Shown piece after piece: positions 30,860-41,918 of a stretch of 64,000 bases of DNA (position 1 is its first letter; every line of letters starts with the position of its first letter). This stretch comes from Naumovozyma dairenensis CBS 421 (taxonomy: Eukaryota; Ascomycota; Saccharomycetes; Saccharomycetales; Saccharomycetaceae): the NCBI RefSeq assembly GCF_000227115.2, contig NC_016485.2:372001-436000 (forward strand), in the 5' to 3' direction. Under the pieces are notes generated by a model that did not search any database, was not told the DNA's origin, and saw nothing but the letters and a program-made list of their open reading frames with translations. The translations under genes were made by a program, and so were the position numbers.

Positions 30860-31804
30860 TCATTTAAATAAGAAAGAATACCATTTGTCTGAGTTGATAA
30901 GAGCTTCACGTTTCTCTTCTGGTATGTAATTTTTTACATGACCAGCAATCTTTTCTACACCAGTTTCTTCATCATAATTTTGTCCTAATGCTTCCACAAA
31001 TTGACCCTCAGGATCCATCAAATAGAAAAAAATTGAATGATCCACTAAATAATCTTGTCCAGGTTTAACACTAGGAGGAGTAGAGAAATAAACACGATAT
31101 TTCTTACAACAATTTTTCACTTGTTCATAACTACCTGTCAATCCAATAATCCCTTCATGGAAGTCAGATAAGTATTCCTTAAGTACTTCAGAACTATCTC
31201 TTGCTGGATCACAAGTAATGAAAATGGGTTGTAAAATAATATCATATTTTTTCCTTAATTCATCAAGCCAAACTCCCAATTTATCTAATTCATCAGGACA
31301 AATATCAGGGCAATGACTAAATCCAAAATATATAATTGAAAATTTACCTAACAAATCCTTCTCCGTAAATTCTTTTCCATTCTCATCGTAAAGTGTGAAA
31401 TCCCCTCCAATCATTGGTTTACCATAACCTCTATTGGCTTCAGCAGTCTTTACTGTCTCGATACGTCTTTTCTCCTTCTCAAAAAAATAATAGAGGGTTC
31501 CACCCACTAACACAAATAAAATCATTGCTTTACCGGAGGAAAACTCCAGTGTGGAGTTCTTGAATTTACTAGAACTAGAAGTGGACTCCGATCCACCAAC
31601 AGGAACCCTGCTCAAGGGTTTCTTATTGTAGAGAGGTGTGAATTTAGTATGAAAATTTCGAAAAATATTCACTCTTTTATTTATTAGCAATGATGACGAT
31701 GGTATAGCTCGCATGGAAGCCACAGTTCTTAATGCACTTCTCCTGAAACCCGACGAACTAGAACGAGATAGCATTCTTTGCGTTTGAGGAATAACCTGGT
31801 TCAT
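30860..31804 (-). CDS. SCO1: Mitochondrial copper chaperone for cytochrome c oxidase
   Basis: A 314-residue mitochondrial inner-membrane protein matching Sco1 (YBR037C), which delivers copper to the CuA site of Cox2. An Arg/Ser-rich presequence is followed by KKPLSRVPVGG and one membrane segment (about 93-107). The soluble domain has the copper-binding CPDIC in GFSHCPDICPDELD (about 159-168) and the partner histidine in DYLVDHSIFFYLMDPEGQF. The C-terminus ends WYSFLFK as in S. cerevisiae. SCO2 is the close paralogue; detailed N- and C-terminal agreement favours SCO1. Confidence 0.93.
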   Translation of the reverse strand: MNQVIPQTQRMLSRSSSSGFRRSALRTVASMRAIPSSSLLINKRVNIFRNFHTKFTPLYNKKPLSRVPVGGSESTSSSSKFKNSTLEFSSGKAMILFVLVGGTLYYFFEKEKRRIETVKTAEANRGYGKPMIGGDFTLYDENGKEFTEKDLLGKFSIIYFGFSHCPDICPDELDKLGVWLDELRKKYDIILQPIFITCDPARDSSEVLKEYLSDFHEGIIGLTGSYEQVKNCCKKYRVYFSTPPSVKPGQDYLVDHSIFFYLMDPEGQFVEALGQNYDEETGVEKIAGHVKNYIPEEKREALINSDKWYSFLFK

Positions 31805-32288
31805 ATTTTTTTTACTTCAATTGGTCGTTTTGTTATTCCATGTTGTTTAGTCTTTTCCGTAACTTTGCATCCTATAAAATTATAAAAACTGTTCTCCCTT
31901 ATTTTTTTAACTCGCGGCACAAATCTTTTTATCAAGAAATATAACAACAATAATCCTTCCTAATTGATAAATTTAGTAGAGAACGTTCAATACAAACTGT
32001 CTTATAAATAGTACTTAGCTTTTTCGAACATTAACAAATATGTGACATATAATCTTGTAGTGACACGTTATGACTCCTCTTTCACAAATGTATACTATTT
32101 TCTATTGTGAAGAAAATCACTTAGATTATAATAATATAAAGAATATAAAAATATAGAAATATAATATAAAATATATGAGATACTAACACCGTCAGTATTG
32201 CGGCGGAAGGTACGTCTTGTTCTATTTTGCCTATTTCATGATCTTGAAAGCATTCTTTTCAATATCTAAGTTGGATTGAATTCGTTCA
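31805..32288. other. Intergenic region SCO1 to left SNQ2 copy
   Basis: 484 AT-rich bases combining the SCO1 promoter and the 3' region of the ABC transporter gene. No recognisable element. Confidence 0.4.
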
Positions 32289-35200
32289 TCAATCAAACTC
32301 TTCAGGAGCGATGCCTCTTATTTTATCCAAAAACTTCTTGACCAGTCTAAGACGGAAAATGGAAAGCTTTTTCACATGGAAAATATAGTAAACAGCAATC
32401 ATACCAAAAAGATTGAAAATGATATAGATCCAAAATATTCCGAAGTTTCTCCATAAATAACTGTAAGATGATTCCATCCGCGTTAGATACTCATCACCAA
32501 CTTTGTAAAGACAATAGGAGCAATTACTTGTCGATGCTGGATCTGTAATGTAACCAGTCGCTCTGGATAAAAAAGGTTCCATATATTCGCCACATGTCTG
32601 TCCACTTGGCGGTGCAAAGTAATTTAGTTCCTTTTCACTGCAAATTACTGGTTTTTTATGAAGCATAATACCGACAAGATTTTGAACGTAGTACGTGTAT
32701 GGTGATGTCCTCCACATAAATCTACGCCAGAATCCCGGCATAAGAGAAGGTGGTTGAGTAACACCACAGAACGCAATTAAAAAGGATAATGCGAGTCCCA
32801 ATAATACATTAGCAGATGGTAAATTTGGAGCCATATAAAGAACCATTAAACCAAATCCAACAAAATAGAGTGGGAATACGATACAGTAATTCAAAAAATA
32901 AACACCAGACCGAGAAGCTTCAAAAAATATTCTCAATGGGAAATATGACGACACGAAGAAAATAGTCGAAAATACAAGCTGATATGGTAATTCATTTAAG
33001 AATTGGGTAATTAACAATAGCGACCAATGGAACATGTTAGACTTAGATTCTCTTACTTCATATAGATCTCTTGCGGCTATAGCACGACCTTGGATTTGAT
33101 TCATAGCGGGTGCTGACATTATAATGGAAATAAACGCAGCAAACATGGCGTTCTGTAGACCTGTATAACTAGTTCCAACATCGAAAAATGTAAATCCAAC
33201 ATACAGACCTCCTACTGTAAACAGCATGAATTTTGACATAATATAATTCAAATTTCTCCAAAACGTTATAGCTGTTCTTCTAAGAACATACACAAATTGA
33301 TATTTATAAGACGTCGCAAATTTTGAAGGACTTTTACCAATATGTGCTTCATCTGGTTTTTCCCTCAATTCTTCAATCAAAGACGTCACTTCATTCGTGA
33401 CCTCTTTGTACTCCGAGGAATTTTTCCATATTGAATGCCAATCCTCTTTAATAGATGCCGTAGCACCTGCACCAATAATTTCTAATATATATTCAGCAGG
33501 GTTTTCCTTGGGGCTACATTTTCTGGCACTATTCCTTTCAAAATAACTCAATAAAATTTCAGAATTTTCACCAATGTCACCGAAATAAACAGTTTGACCA
33601 CCTTTTCTCAGTAGTAGTAGTCTATCAAATTGTTCAAATAATGTTGCAGAAGGTTGATGGACAGTGCATAGAATTGATTGGCCTGCATGTGTTAACCGTT
33701 TTAGTAATTGAATTATGGCCCAGGAAGATTGCGAGTCTAAACCAGAGGTAGGTTCATCCAAAAATAACAGAAGATCTGGCTTGGCACACAATTCTACACC
33801 AATAGATAGTTTTTTCCTTTGTTCCACGTTTAAACCATAGCCAATTGCGCCAACAAGTGCTTCAGCATATTCTTCCATATCTAGAACTTGAATTATTTTT
33901 TCAACATAAGCCATCTTCTCTTCATCTGGTACACTTTCTGGACGTCGCATACGTGCTGAAAATTGTAAGGATTCTCTAACCGATAGTTCTGCAATGTGAA
34001 TATCTTGCTGTTGTACGTAACCGGTACGTCTCTCGAAACTTGAGTCAATGGGCCGGCCATTAACCAAAATATCACCAGTGACAACACCAATTTCATTTCT
34101 CTGAGCTAAGGTATTTAATAAAGTTGTCTTACCAGCACCAGATTCACCAATTAAGGCAGTCATAGTACCAGGAATACAGTAACCAGATATATTATCCAAA
34201 AGTTTCCTTTGTGTTCCCTCGTATGGTATTGTATACAAAATTTCTTTCCAAATAAAAACACCTCTTGATTCAAGACCTTCAAAAACAGCTTCTCCCTCTG
34301 CCGAGTTACTGCTATAATACATTTCCTTTAGATCTACATTGTTAGAACTTTCAGATGATTCTTCATCTGCAGCAATCACTCTAAAACTTTCTGAACCTTT
34401 TTTAAATACTAAAGCATCACCTCCACCTTGCATGGGACGTTTATGTTCTGTGATCACTGCTCTAATCACAACAAATCCTATTAGAAAGCACCACATTATA
34501 CCAAAGTTTCTCCATGTATGTTTGTATTCATATTGAAATTGCTTTCTTAGATAGTTGTCACCGAGAACCCATGATTGACCAGGTTCAGAACCAACAAAAG
34601 CGCAGACTTTATTGTCATCAGCAACATTTTCATATCCTGGACCAGTGGGGACTAGCGTACCACCACAATCCATATGCCTCCCATGGAACTCAGCATTCAA
34701 CATGGATTCGAAAGCGTATCTGATAGGAATAACATATGACATCCATTGGAACCACGGATGCATGGAAGGTAATTGAATCATATAAGTGGAGTATAAGGAG
34801 ATAGCTAACATAAAGACACCTGTAATTGAATTTGCCTGTGCTAACGTATCGCAACCTGATGTCACCATCTGGAACAAACCATTAATTGCTTCTGAGCACA
34901 TAGTTAAGAACATGTAAATTATGAAAAATGCACTTGGAGTACGATGCAAATTAGTCAAGAAAAATATAATGATAAGGAAAAGCGTCAACCCAATCATCCG
35001 AAAAGGAAATCCAGCTAGCATGCTTCCCAGGGGTTCTGCAGAAAGATGGTATAACGAATAACCTTTGTGCTTTTGTAAGATTGGTCTTTCTTCTAGCGAT
35101 ATATTTGCTAATCCCATTAACGAGTAGTATAATAACATAAAGTATAAAATACCACCTCTTGAAAACGCACCTTGAGCTGTTGATGGAGAATTATAGAATA

Positions 35201-36797
35201 GAGATCCTATAATGAAAGCTTGAATAACGGCTGCGCAAATATTGATGACAGTGTATGACTTATTTCCATAAACTCTTTGAAAGCCACGGATAGTGCATAA
35301 TCTTACTTGTTCCCAATAAGATGTATTATAGCGTGATTTTCTTCTTGTAAACCTAGATTTCTCATCAGCCATGGAATCTTTATATAAATTCCTTGTATTT
35401 TCTGTATCAACATCTTCCTTATATCTCGAGATATCTTCCTTCAATTTAACGAACTCAACGGAGTTCATCCAGTATGCTTCTAGTTCTTCTGAATTTCTAG
35501 GAACCTTAGATTCCATCCCAGGTTTGATTTTATGATAACCGTTTGGATCAGTTATTGCCGTTAAGAATTCTGCCGTCGCTTGTCTAGGTGGACAATCATA
35601 TCCCATTTTTTCAAAATATGCCTTAGCATTTTCAATATGGCCATAATAAATTTCTTTTCCTTGGCATAATACCAAAACTTTATCGAATGTCTCGTAAATA
35701 TTTTCACTTGCCTGGTATATAGTAACAAATGCTGTTGAATGTAATAGGTTTGTCATTATTCGTATAGCCTTTGCATATTCCAATGCGGTTGAAGCATCTA
35801 ACCCTCTCGTAGCATTATCCCAACAATAGATGGAACCATTAGCAGCTAAAGCTTCTGCAATGGAAACACGTTTACGTTCACCACCAGATATACCTCTGAC
35901 GTATTCATTTCCAACTTTAGTATTGTATGTGTGTCTTAAACCGAATATTGTAGCATACAAATCTCTTGTTGAAACAATATATTCTTCTCTAGAGACATTG
36001 TTAACTCGCCTTGCTGGAGTTTTACACGCGATGGCGAAATCTAAAGTTTGTTGGACGGTAATATGTGGAAAATGAACGTCTTGTTCGCCATTATATATCA
36101 CATCACCTTTGAACTTCTGCATCATTTCCTTTTGGGAAATACCATCATATGTCATTTCACCTTCTACGCCGCCTGCGAACTGATCTATTTCACCTGCAAT
36201 TGTTTTCAAAAGTGAGGAACAACCGGCACCAGGTCTACCTAGCACCAAGATCATTTCACCTGGTTCCGCTAACGCATAACAATTCCTTATTATCTGTCTC
36301 ATTTTCATTCGCTTTTTTGCTTTGAACTTTTTGTAAATGGTGTAAGGCAACATAAGAAAACTTCCAAAAGTAGATCCTTCTAAGGCAGAAGTGTCTAATC
36401 CCTGAGCTCCTACACCTTCCAAGGTTACACCAGACTTTCTTAAATGGATACCTTGTTCATCAGCATCTCTGACAAATCTACTAAAAATGGCTTCTATATT
36501 GAATCCGTCATCAGAGTCTGTATTGAATGAGCCACTTCTTGTTGTATGCCGTGATAATGCATCAGCAAATGATTCTACTCTTGTTATCATGTTGTCCGAT
36601 AGATATGTAAAGGATTCTTCGTTACCGTTGCTGTAGTTTTTCTTGTTATTTGTAGTAGTTTTTATTGGTGGCTGATCTACTTTGGTATTATTTGTATGTG
36701 TTTCGGCCAAGGTATCCATATTATAGGTGTTCTGATTATCAGAATGATACTCTTTTCCAACGTTCGGAGATGAGCTTGAAGAGCCAGCACTTGACAT
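32289..36797 (-). CDS. SNQ2: SNQ2-type PDR ABC multidrug transporter, diverged tandem copy
   Basis: A 1502-residue full-size ABCG/PDR efflux pump, the left member of a tandem pair. Order is NBD1-TMD1-NBD2-TMD2. NBD1 has Walker A GRPGAGCSS (about 186) and signature ISGGERKRVS. NBD2 has Walker A GESGAGKTT (about 882) and degenerate signature LNVEQRKKLS, the asymmetry normal for this family. It aligns end to end with S. cerevisiae Snq2 (YDR011W), including DALSRHTTRSG and GIHLRKSGVTLEGV. The frame extends upstream to a TTG at 36842; the first ATG is complement 36795-36797 (MSSAGSSSS). Compared with the right copy it has single-residue insertions (RNEIGVVTG, GFWRRFMW) and a different C-terminal tail. 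Confidence 0.93.
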   Translation of the reverse strand: MSSAGSSSSSPNVGKEYHSDNQNTYNMDTLAETHTNNTKVDQPPIKTTTNNKKNYSNGNEESFTYLSDNMITRVESFADALSRHTTRSGSFNTDSDDGFNIEAIFSRFVRDADEQGIHLRKSGVTLEGVGAQGLDTSALEGSTFGSFLMLPYTIYKKFKAKKRMKMRQIIRNCYALAEPGEMILVLGRPGAGCSSLLKTIAGEIDQFAGGVEGEMTYDGISQKEMMQKFKGDVIYNGEQDVHFPHITVQQTLDFAIACKTPARRVNNVSREEYIVSTRDLYATIFGLRHTYNTKVGNEYVRGISGGERKRVSIAEALAANGSIYCWDNATRGLDASTALEYAKAIRIMTNLLHSTAFVTIYQASENIYETFDKVLVLCQGKEIYYGHIENAKAYFEKMGYDCPPRQATAEFLTAITDPNGYHKIKPGMESKVPRNSEELEAYWMNSVEFVKLKEDISRYKEDVDTENTRNLYKDSMADEKSRFTRRKSRYNTSYWEQVRLCTIRGFQRVYGNKSYTVINICAAVIQAFIIGSLFYNSPSTAQGAFSRGGILYFMLLYYSLMGLANISLEERPILQKHKGYSLYHLSAEPLGSMLAGFPFRMIGLTLFLIIIFFLTNLHRTPSAFFIIYMFLTMCSEAINGLFQMVTSGCDTLAQANSITGVFMLAISLYSTYMIQLPSMHPWFQWMSYVIPIRYAFESMLNAEFHGRHMDCGGTLVPTGPGYENVADDNKVCAFVGSEPGQSWVLGDNYLRKQFQYEYKHTWRNFGIMWCFLIGFVVIRAVITEHKRPMQGGGDALVFKKGSESFRVIAADEESSESSNNVDLKEMYYSSNSAEGEAVFEGLESRGVFIWKEILYTIPYEGTQRKLLDNISGYCIPGTMTALIGESGAGKTTLLNTLAQRNEIGVVTGDILVNGRPIDSSFERRTGYVQQQDIHIAELSVRESLQFSARMRRPESVPDEEKMAYVEKIIQVLDMEEYAEALVGAIGYGLNVEQRKKLSIGVELCAKPDLLLFLDEPTSGLDSQSSWAIIQLLKRLTHAGQSILCTVHQPSATLFEQFDRLLLLRKGGQTVYFGDIGENSEILLSYFERNSARKCSPKENPAEYILEIIGAGATASIKEDWHSIWKNSSEYKEVTNEVTSLIEELREKPDEAHIGKSPSKFATSYKYQFVYVLRRTAITFWRNLNYIMSKFMLFTVGGLYVGFTFFDVGTSYTGLQNAMFAAFISIIMSAPAMNQIQGRAIAARDLYEVRESKSNMFHWSLLLITQFLNELPYQLVFSTIFFVSSYFPLRIFFEASRSGVYFLNYCIVFPLYFVGFGLMVLYMAPNLPSANVLLGLALSFLIAFCGVTQPPSLMPGFWRRFMWRTSPYTYYVQNLVGIMLHKKPVICSEKELNYFAPPSGQTCGEYMEPFLSRATGYITDPASTSNCSYCLYKVGDEYLTRMESSYSYLWRNFGIFWIYIIFNLFGMIAVYYIFHVKKLSIFRLRLVKKFLDKIRGIAPEEFD

Positions 36798-37415
36798 TTC
36801 GCTTGGTACGTAGAGATGTCCCTGACTCAAGTTTAGTAACAAGTAATAATAGATCTATATGATTAAGAACCTTGCCGTATCTTAACCTTTTCTTATAATA
36901 GGTTCTTTAGAAAGTTGTTAAGTATTGCCACTTTAATTGATTGTATAATATTTTTGAAGTGACTTAGACCACTCCAAAACAAAGGTGAATTTCTTCTCCG
37001 ATTATTAAGGAGAGTCCTCATAACCTTCATATATTTATTATAGATGCACACCTCTTCGCCATTTACCCACCTTATTTAATAACCCCCATCACTTCAGTTC
37101 CTGGGAGATGAGTTGGGTTACTTTTAAACAATAGAGAAGAGGACCCTTAGTATGATAGCGCCATCCTGTAGGACATTTCCCGCGGGGATTATGATGACTA
37201 CAAAAAAAAGTCCGTGGAGCATCTCAAGAATATAAAATAGAATATACTAAGGTTATATGTAGCAGTTATTATAATATTATTTATTTATTAATTATTATTA
37301 TTTTAATTGACTATAAAGTTTATTGATTATCGAAGAAATTCTAGGAAGAAAACTCGATTTTAGAAAATTAAAATTGGTGGTATCTTTGGTATTTTACTTT
37401 TTACCTATATAATGT
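36798..37415. other. Promoter region of the left SNQ2 copy
   Basis: 618 bases between the tandem transporter genes, carrying the promoter of the left copy and the 3' end of the right copy. A PDRE-like site is at 37211-37218 and a CCCGCGGGG palindromic core near 37180. Confidence 0.5.
37211..37218 (+). promoter_or_regulatory. PDRE (Pdr1/Pdr3 site) for left SNQ2 copy
   Basis: TCCGTGGA fits the pleiotropic drug response element consensus TCCGYGGR and lies about 415 bases upstream of the left copy's ATG. Confidence 0.6.
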
Positions 37416-40400
37416 CTATTTCTTCCCTTTGGATTTAACTTTAGTGGCAAGCTTCATGACACCTGTTAGAGGTGAAACATTTTTAACGTGCAACAGATAA
37501 TATAACGAAACCATAGCTATAATGTTGAAAACAATATAAATCCAGAATATACCAAAATTTCTCCATAGATTGGAGTAAGGTGCACTGATAGAAGCTAAAT
37601 AATTATCACCAACTTCGTAGAGACAATATGCACAATCAGATGTAGCATCAGGATTGTTGATATAACCAGTTGCACCGGATAAAAATGGATCCATGTATTC
37701 ACCACAAGTCTGACCGGCTGGAGGATTGAAATAATTTAGCTCTTTCTTAGAACAAACAACTTTCTTATCGTGTAACATAATACCAATCATATTTTGAACG
37801 AAGTATGTTAATGGGGAAGCTTTCCACATGAAAGTCCAGAAACCTGGCATTAGAGATGGTGGTTGAGTCACACCACAGAATGAAATTAAGAATGAAAGAC
37901 AAAGACCCAATATAACATTTGCTGATGGTAAATTAGGGGAAACGTAAAGAACCATTAAACCAAATCCGACATAATACAATTGATACATGATACAGTAGTT
38001 TAAGAAGTAAACACCAGATCTGGAAGCCTGGAAAAAGTTTCTTAATGGGAAGTATGATGATACGAAAAAGATGGTAGAAAATAACAAATGGTATGGTAAT
38101 TCATTTAAGAATTGGGTAATTAACAATAGTGACCAATGGAACATATTAGATTTAGATTCTCTAACTTCGAAAAGATCCCTAGCTGCGATAGCACGGGCTT
38201 GGATTTGATTCATTGCAGGAGCAGCCATAATTATCGAAATAAACGCAGCAAACATCGCATTTTGCAACCCAGTATAAGAACTACCAACACCAAAAAATGT
38301 GAAACCAATAAATAACCCACCAGTTGTTAGAAGCATCATCTTAGACATAATATAGTTCAAATTTCTCCAGAAGGTCAATGATGTTCTTCTTAAAACATAG
38401 TTAAATTGATAAGCATAAGAAGTAGCATATTTAGCAGTATTAACGTCATCACCGGTAGTCAACTCTTTTTGAGATAATTCGTTGATAATTTCAGAAACTT
38501 TGTTCTCAGATGCTTGGTATTCAGGTGATCTAATCCAAATATCATGCCAGTTTTCTTTAACAGATGCTGTAGCACCTGCACCAATAGCTTCTAAGATATA
38601 TTCGGCTGGGTTCTCTTTGGAAGTACATTTTCTAGCACCGTTTCTTTCAAAATAACGTAGTAAAGTTTCAGAGTTGTGGCCAATATCACCAAAATAGACA
38701 GTTTGACCACCTTTCTTTAACAGTAATAATCTATCGAATTGTTCAAATAATGTGGCAGAGGGTTGATGGATAGTACATAAGATGGATTGACCAGCATCAG
38801 CTAATCTCCTCAATAATTGAATAATAGCCCATGAAGATTGTGAGTCCAAACCAGAGGTAGGTTCATCTAAAAATAGAAGAAGATCCGGTTTTGCAACTAA
38901 TTCAACACCAATAGATAGCTTTTTCCTTTGTTCAACATTCAAACCACGACCAACATCACCAACTAGTGCTTCTGCATATGGTTCCATTCCTAAAACTTGA
39001 ATTATTTTTTCAACATACGCCAATTTTTCTGAATCAGGAATTCTTTGGTCACGACGCATACGGGCAGAAAATTGTAACGATTCTCTAACAGATAATTCTG
39101 CAATGTGAATATCTTGTTGTTGCACATAACCAATACGTCTTTCGAAACTTGAATCGATTGGACGACCATTAATAAGCATATCACCAGTAATAATACCAAC
39201 ATTTCTTTGGGCTAAAGTATTTAATAACGTTGTCTTACCTGCACCTGATTCACCCATTAAGGCCGTCATAGTACCGGGTACACAATAACCAGAAACGTGA
39301 TCCAATAACATTCTTTGACCGCCATCATATGGAATAGTGAAACAAACTTCCTTCCAAGCAAAAACAGCAGTAGATTTTAAGTTCTCAAACGCTCCGGCGA
39401 GATCAACTTCGGAACTGTTAGAACTTGAAAATCTCTCTTTCAATTCTAAACTATTGGCAGTATCACTGGTTGATTCTTCATCATCAGCAACCTTCATAAT
39501 CTTAGTACCTTTTTTATATAACATAGCATCACCACCACCTTTGACTGGTCTCTTAAATTCAGTAATTACAGCTTTGACACATAAATAGCCGAGTAAGAAA
39601 CACCAAATAATACCAAAGTTTCTCCATGTATGTTTATATTCATATTGGAATTGTTTTTTCAGATAGTCGTCACCAAGAACCCATGATTGACCAGGTTCAG
39701 AACCAACAAACGCACAAACTTTATTGTCATCAGCAACATTTTCATATCCTGGACCAGTGGGGACTAGCGTACCACCACAATCCATATGCCTCCCATGGAA
39801 CTCAGCATTCAACATGGACTCGAAACCGTATCTGATTGGAAGAACATAGGATATCCATTGGAACCATGGGTGCATGGAAGGTAATTGAATCATATAAGTG
39901 GAATATAAGGAGATAGCTAACATTAAGACACCATTGATGGCATTTGCTTGAGCTAACGTATCACATGCAGATGCGATCATTTCAAACATTAAACTGATAC
40001 CTTCTGTAGTTAATGTTAAGAACAAATAGACCATGAAAAATGCGCCAGCACTTGTGTGTAAACCAGCTAAGAAATATAGGATGATGATGAATAAAGTCCT
40101 ACCAATCATCCTAAATGGGAATTCAGAAATTGTACTTGCGATAGCTTCGGCGGATGGATGGTACAGAGAATAACCCTTGTGTTTTTGAAGAATTGGACGG
40201 TTTTCAAAAGAAATATTAGCTAGACCCATTAAGGAATAGTACAATAGTGCGAAATATAAAACACCTCCTCTTGAGAAGGCACCATTCGTGGTCGACGGCG
40301 TATTGTAGAATAAAGAACCAACAATGAAGGATTGAATGATGGCTGCACATGTATTGATAACTGTGTAGCTTTTATTACCATAAATTCTTTGGAAACCACG

Positions 40401-41918
40401 CTTCGTACATAACAAAATTTGATCCCAGTAAGAGATAGTATAATATGATTTCTTTCTTGTACCTTTAGATTTTTCCTCCGCCATAGACTTGTTATATATT
40501 TCTCTCGTTTTATCGGTGTCGATACTATTTTTATATTCAGCAATATCTTTTCTTAGTTGGGCATATTCAGGAGAAGCTAACCAATAATCCTCGAATTCCT
40601 TAGCAGAACGTGGTATTTTGCGTTCATAACCAGGTTTGATTTGATGTAGACCGTTTGGATCAGTTAACGCGGTCAAAAATTCAGCAGTAACTTGTCTCGG
40701 TGGACATTCGTATCCCATTCTATCAAAATATTCTTTTGCTTCAGTAACAGGACCGTAATAAATTTGTCTACCATTGTAAAGGAGAGAAACTTTATCAAAT
40801 AATGAATAAATATTTTCACTAGCTTGATAGATTGTGACAAATGCTGTAGAGCCTAGTAAATTAGTCATAAGACGTATAGCTTCTGTATATTCTAAAGCTG
40901 TTGAAGCGTCTAACCCTCTCGTAGCATTATCCCAACAATAGATGGAACCATTGGCAGCTAAAGCTTCTGCAATAGAAACACGTTTACGTTCACCACCAGA
41001 TACACCTCTAACGAAATCATTACCAACCTTAGTTTGATATGTATGTCTTAGCCCAAAAATTGTTGCATATAATTCTCTTGTGGACTGGATATATTCAGCT
41101 TTTGATACACCATTGACCCTGTTAGCAGGTGTCTTACAAGCAATTGCGAAATCTAAAGTTTGTTGCACAGTCAAGAATGGGAAATGGACATCTAATTCAC
41201 CATTGTAAATAACGTCTGCTTTATAATGTTTCATCATTTCTTTCTGAGGAATACCGTCATAAGTAATATCACCTTTTATACCACCTGCAAATTGATCAAT
41301 TTCACCCGCTGTAACTTTCAAGAATGAAGAACAACCAGCACCTGGTCTACCTAAGACTAAAACCATTTCACCAGCTTTAGCTAAAACGTTAACGTTATTA
41401 AGAATCCTTCTCATTTTCATATTTTTTCTGGCCTTAATACCTTTATATATGGTTAGTGGTAAGCAAAGGATGTTACCAAAAGTAGCACCTTCCAAAGCGG
41501 AAGAATCTAAACCTTCTGCAGAAACGTCTTCTAAAGTAACACCAGATTTACGAATATGGATACCTTGTTCATTGGCGTCTCTAACGAATTTGGAAAAGAT
41601 TGCAGCTGCATCGAAATCATTACCTTCTGTAGGCACAGGACCGTCTCTTGTTGTATGATGGGATAATACTTCTGCTAGTGATTCCACATTGGATACGACG
41701 TCTGCTGAAAATTGAGATGCTTGATAACTTCCAGATCCTTGGGTAAAAATTCTCGAAAGTTTATCACCTGCAGATTCTTGCCCTTCGGTAAAATTGTCAT
41801 GTGAAGCACTGTGGTGACGTATACCTTGGAATGATAGTTCTGTATTTGCAATTGATGCGGAACTGCTGTCTACTTGGTGGGCGGCGCCAACCGTTGTATC
41901 ATTGTTTTTTCCACTCAT
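37416..41918 (-). CDS. SNQ2: SNQ2-type PDR ABC multidrug transporter
   Basis: A 1500-residue plasma-membrane ABCG pump very close to S. cerevisiae Snq2 (1501 residues), which exports 4-nitroquinoline-oxide and many other drugs. Domain order is NBD1-TMD1-NBD2-TMD2. NBD1 has Walker A GRPGAGCSS (about 189) and signature VSGGERKRVS. NBD2 has Walker A GESGAGKTT (about 887) and LNVEQRKKLS. N-terminal ASIANTELSFQGIRH and HIRKSGVTLEDVSAEGLDSSALEGATFGNILCL follow Snq2 better than the left copy does, so this is the likelier functional equivalent. The extracellular loop before TM6 (FHGRHMDCGGTLVPTGPG) is shared almost base for base with the left copy. Confidence 0.95.
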   Translation of the reverse strand: MSGKNNDTTVGAAHQVDSSSASIANTELSFQGIRHHSASHDNFTEGQESAGDKLSRIFTQGSGSYQASQFSADVVSNVESLAEVLSHHTTRDGPVPTEGNDFDAAAIFSKFVRDANEQGIHIRKSGVTLEDVSAEGLDSSALEGATFGNILCLPLTIYKGIKARKNMKMRRILNNVNVLAKAGEMVLVLGRPGAGCSSFLKVTAGEIDQFAGGIKGDITYDGIPQKEMMKHYKADVIYNGELDVHFPFLTVQQTLDFAIACKTPANRVNGVSKAEYIQSTRELYATIFGLRHTYQTKVGNDFVRGVSGGERKRVSIAEALAANGSIYCWDNATRGLDASTALEYTEAIRLMTNLLGSTAFVTIYQASENIYSLFDKVSLLYNGRQIYYGPVTEAKEYFDRMGYECPPRQVTAEFLTALTDPNGLHQIKPGYERKIPRSAKEFEDYWLASPEYAQLRKDIAEYKNSIDTDKTREIYNKSMAEEKSKGTRKKSYYTISYWDQILLCTKRGFQRIYGNKSYTVINTCAAIIQSFIVGSLFYNTPSTTNGAFSRGGVLYFALLYYSLMGLANISFENRPILQKHKGYSLYHPSAEAIASTISEFPFRMIGRTLFIIILYFLAGLHTSAGAFFMVYLFLTLTTEGISLMFEMIASACDTLAQANAINGVLMLAISLYSTYMIQLPSMHPWFQWISYVLPIRYGFESMLNAEFHGRHMDCGGTLVPTGPGYENVADDNKVCAFVGSEPGQSWVLGDDYLKKQFQYEYKHTWRNFGIIWCFLLGYLCVKAVITEFKRPVKGGGDAMLYKKGTKIMKVADDEESTSDTANSLELKERFSSSNSSEVDLAGAFENLKSTAVFAWKEVCFTIPYDGGQRMLLDHVSGYCVPGTMTALMGESGAGKTTLLNTLAQRNVGIITGDMLINGRPIDSSFERRIGYVQQQDIHIAELSVRESLQFSARMRRDQRIPDSEKLAYVEKIIQVLGMEPYAEALVGDVGRGLNVEQRKKLSIGVELVAKPDLLLFLDEPTSGLDSQSSWAIIQLLRRLADAGQSILCTIHQPSATLFEQFDRLLLLKKGGQTVYFGDIGHNSETLLRYFERNGARKCTSKENPAEYILEAIGAGATASVKENWHDIWIRSPEYQASENKVSEIINELSQKELTTGDDVNTAKYATSYAYQFNYVLRRTSLTFWRNLNYIMSKMMLLTTGGLFIGFTFFGVGSSYTGLQNAMFAAFISIIMAAPAMNQIQARAIAARDLFEVRESKSNMFHWSLLLITQFLNELPYHLLFSTIFFVSSYFPLRNFFQASRSGVYFLNYCIMYQLYYVGFGLMVLYVSPNLPSANVILGLCLSFLISFCGVTQPPSLMPGFWTFMWKASPLTYFVQNMIGIMLHDKKVVCSKKELNYFNPPAGQTCGEYMDPFLSGATGYINNPDATSDCAYCLYEVGDNYLASISAPYSNLWRNFGIFWIYIVFNIIAMVSLYYLLHVKNVSPLTGVMKLATKVKSKGKK

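Noticed and set aside
36798..36842. Longer N-terminus for the left SNQ2 copy
   Set aside because: The upstream extension begins at TTG; the first ATG at 36797 gives the family-typical length.
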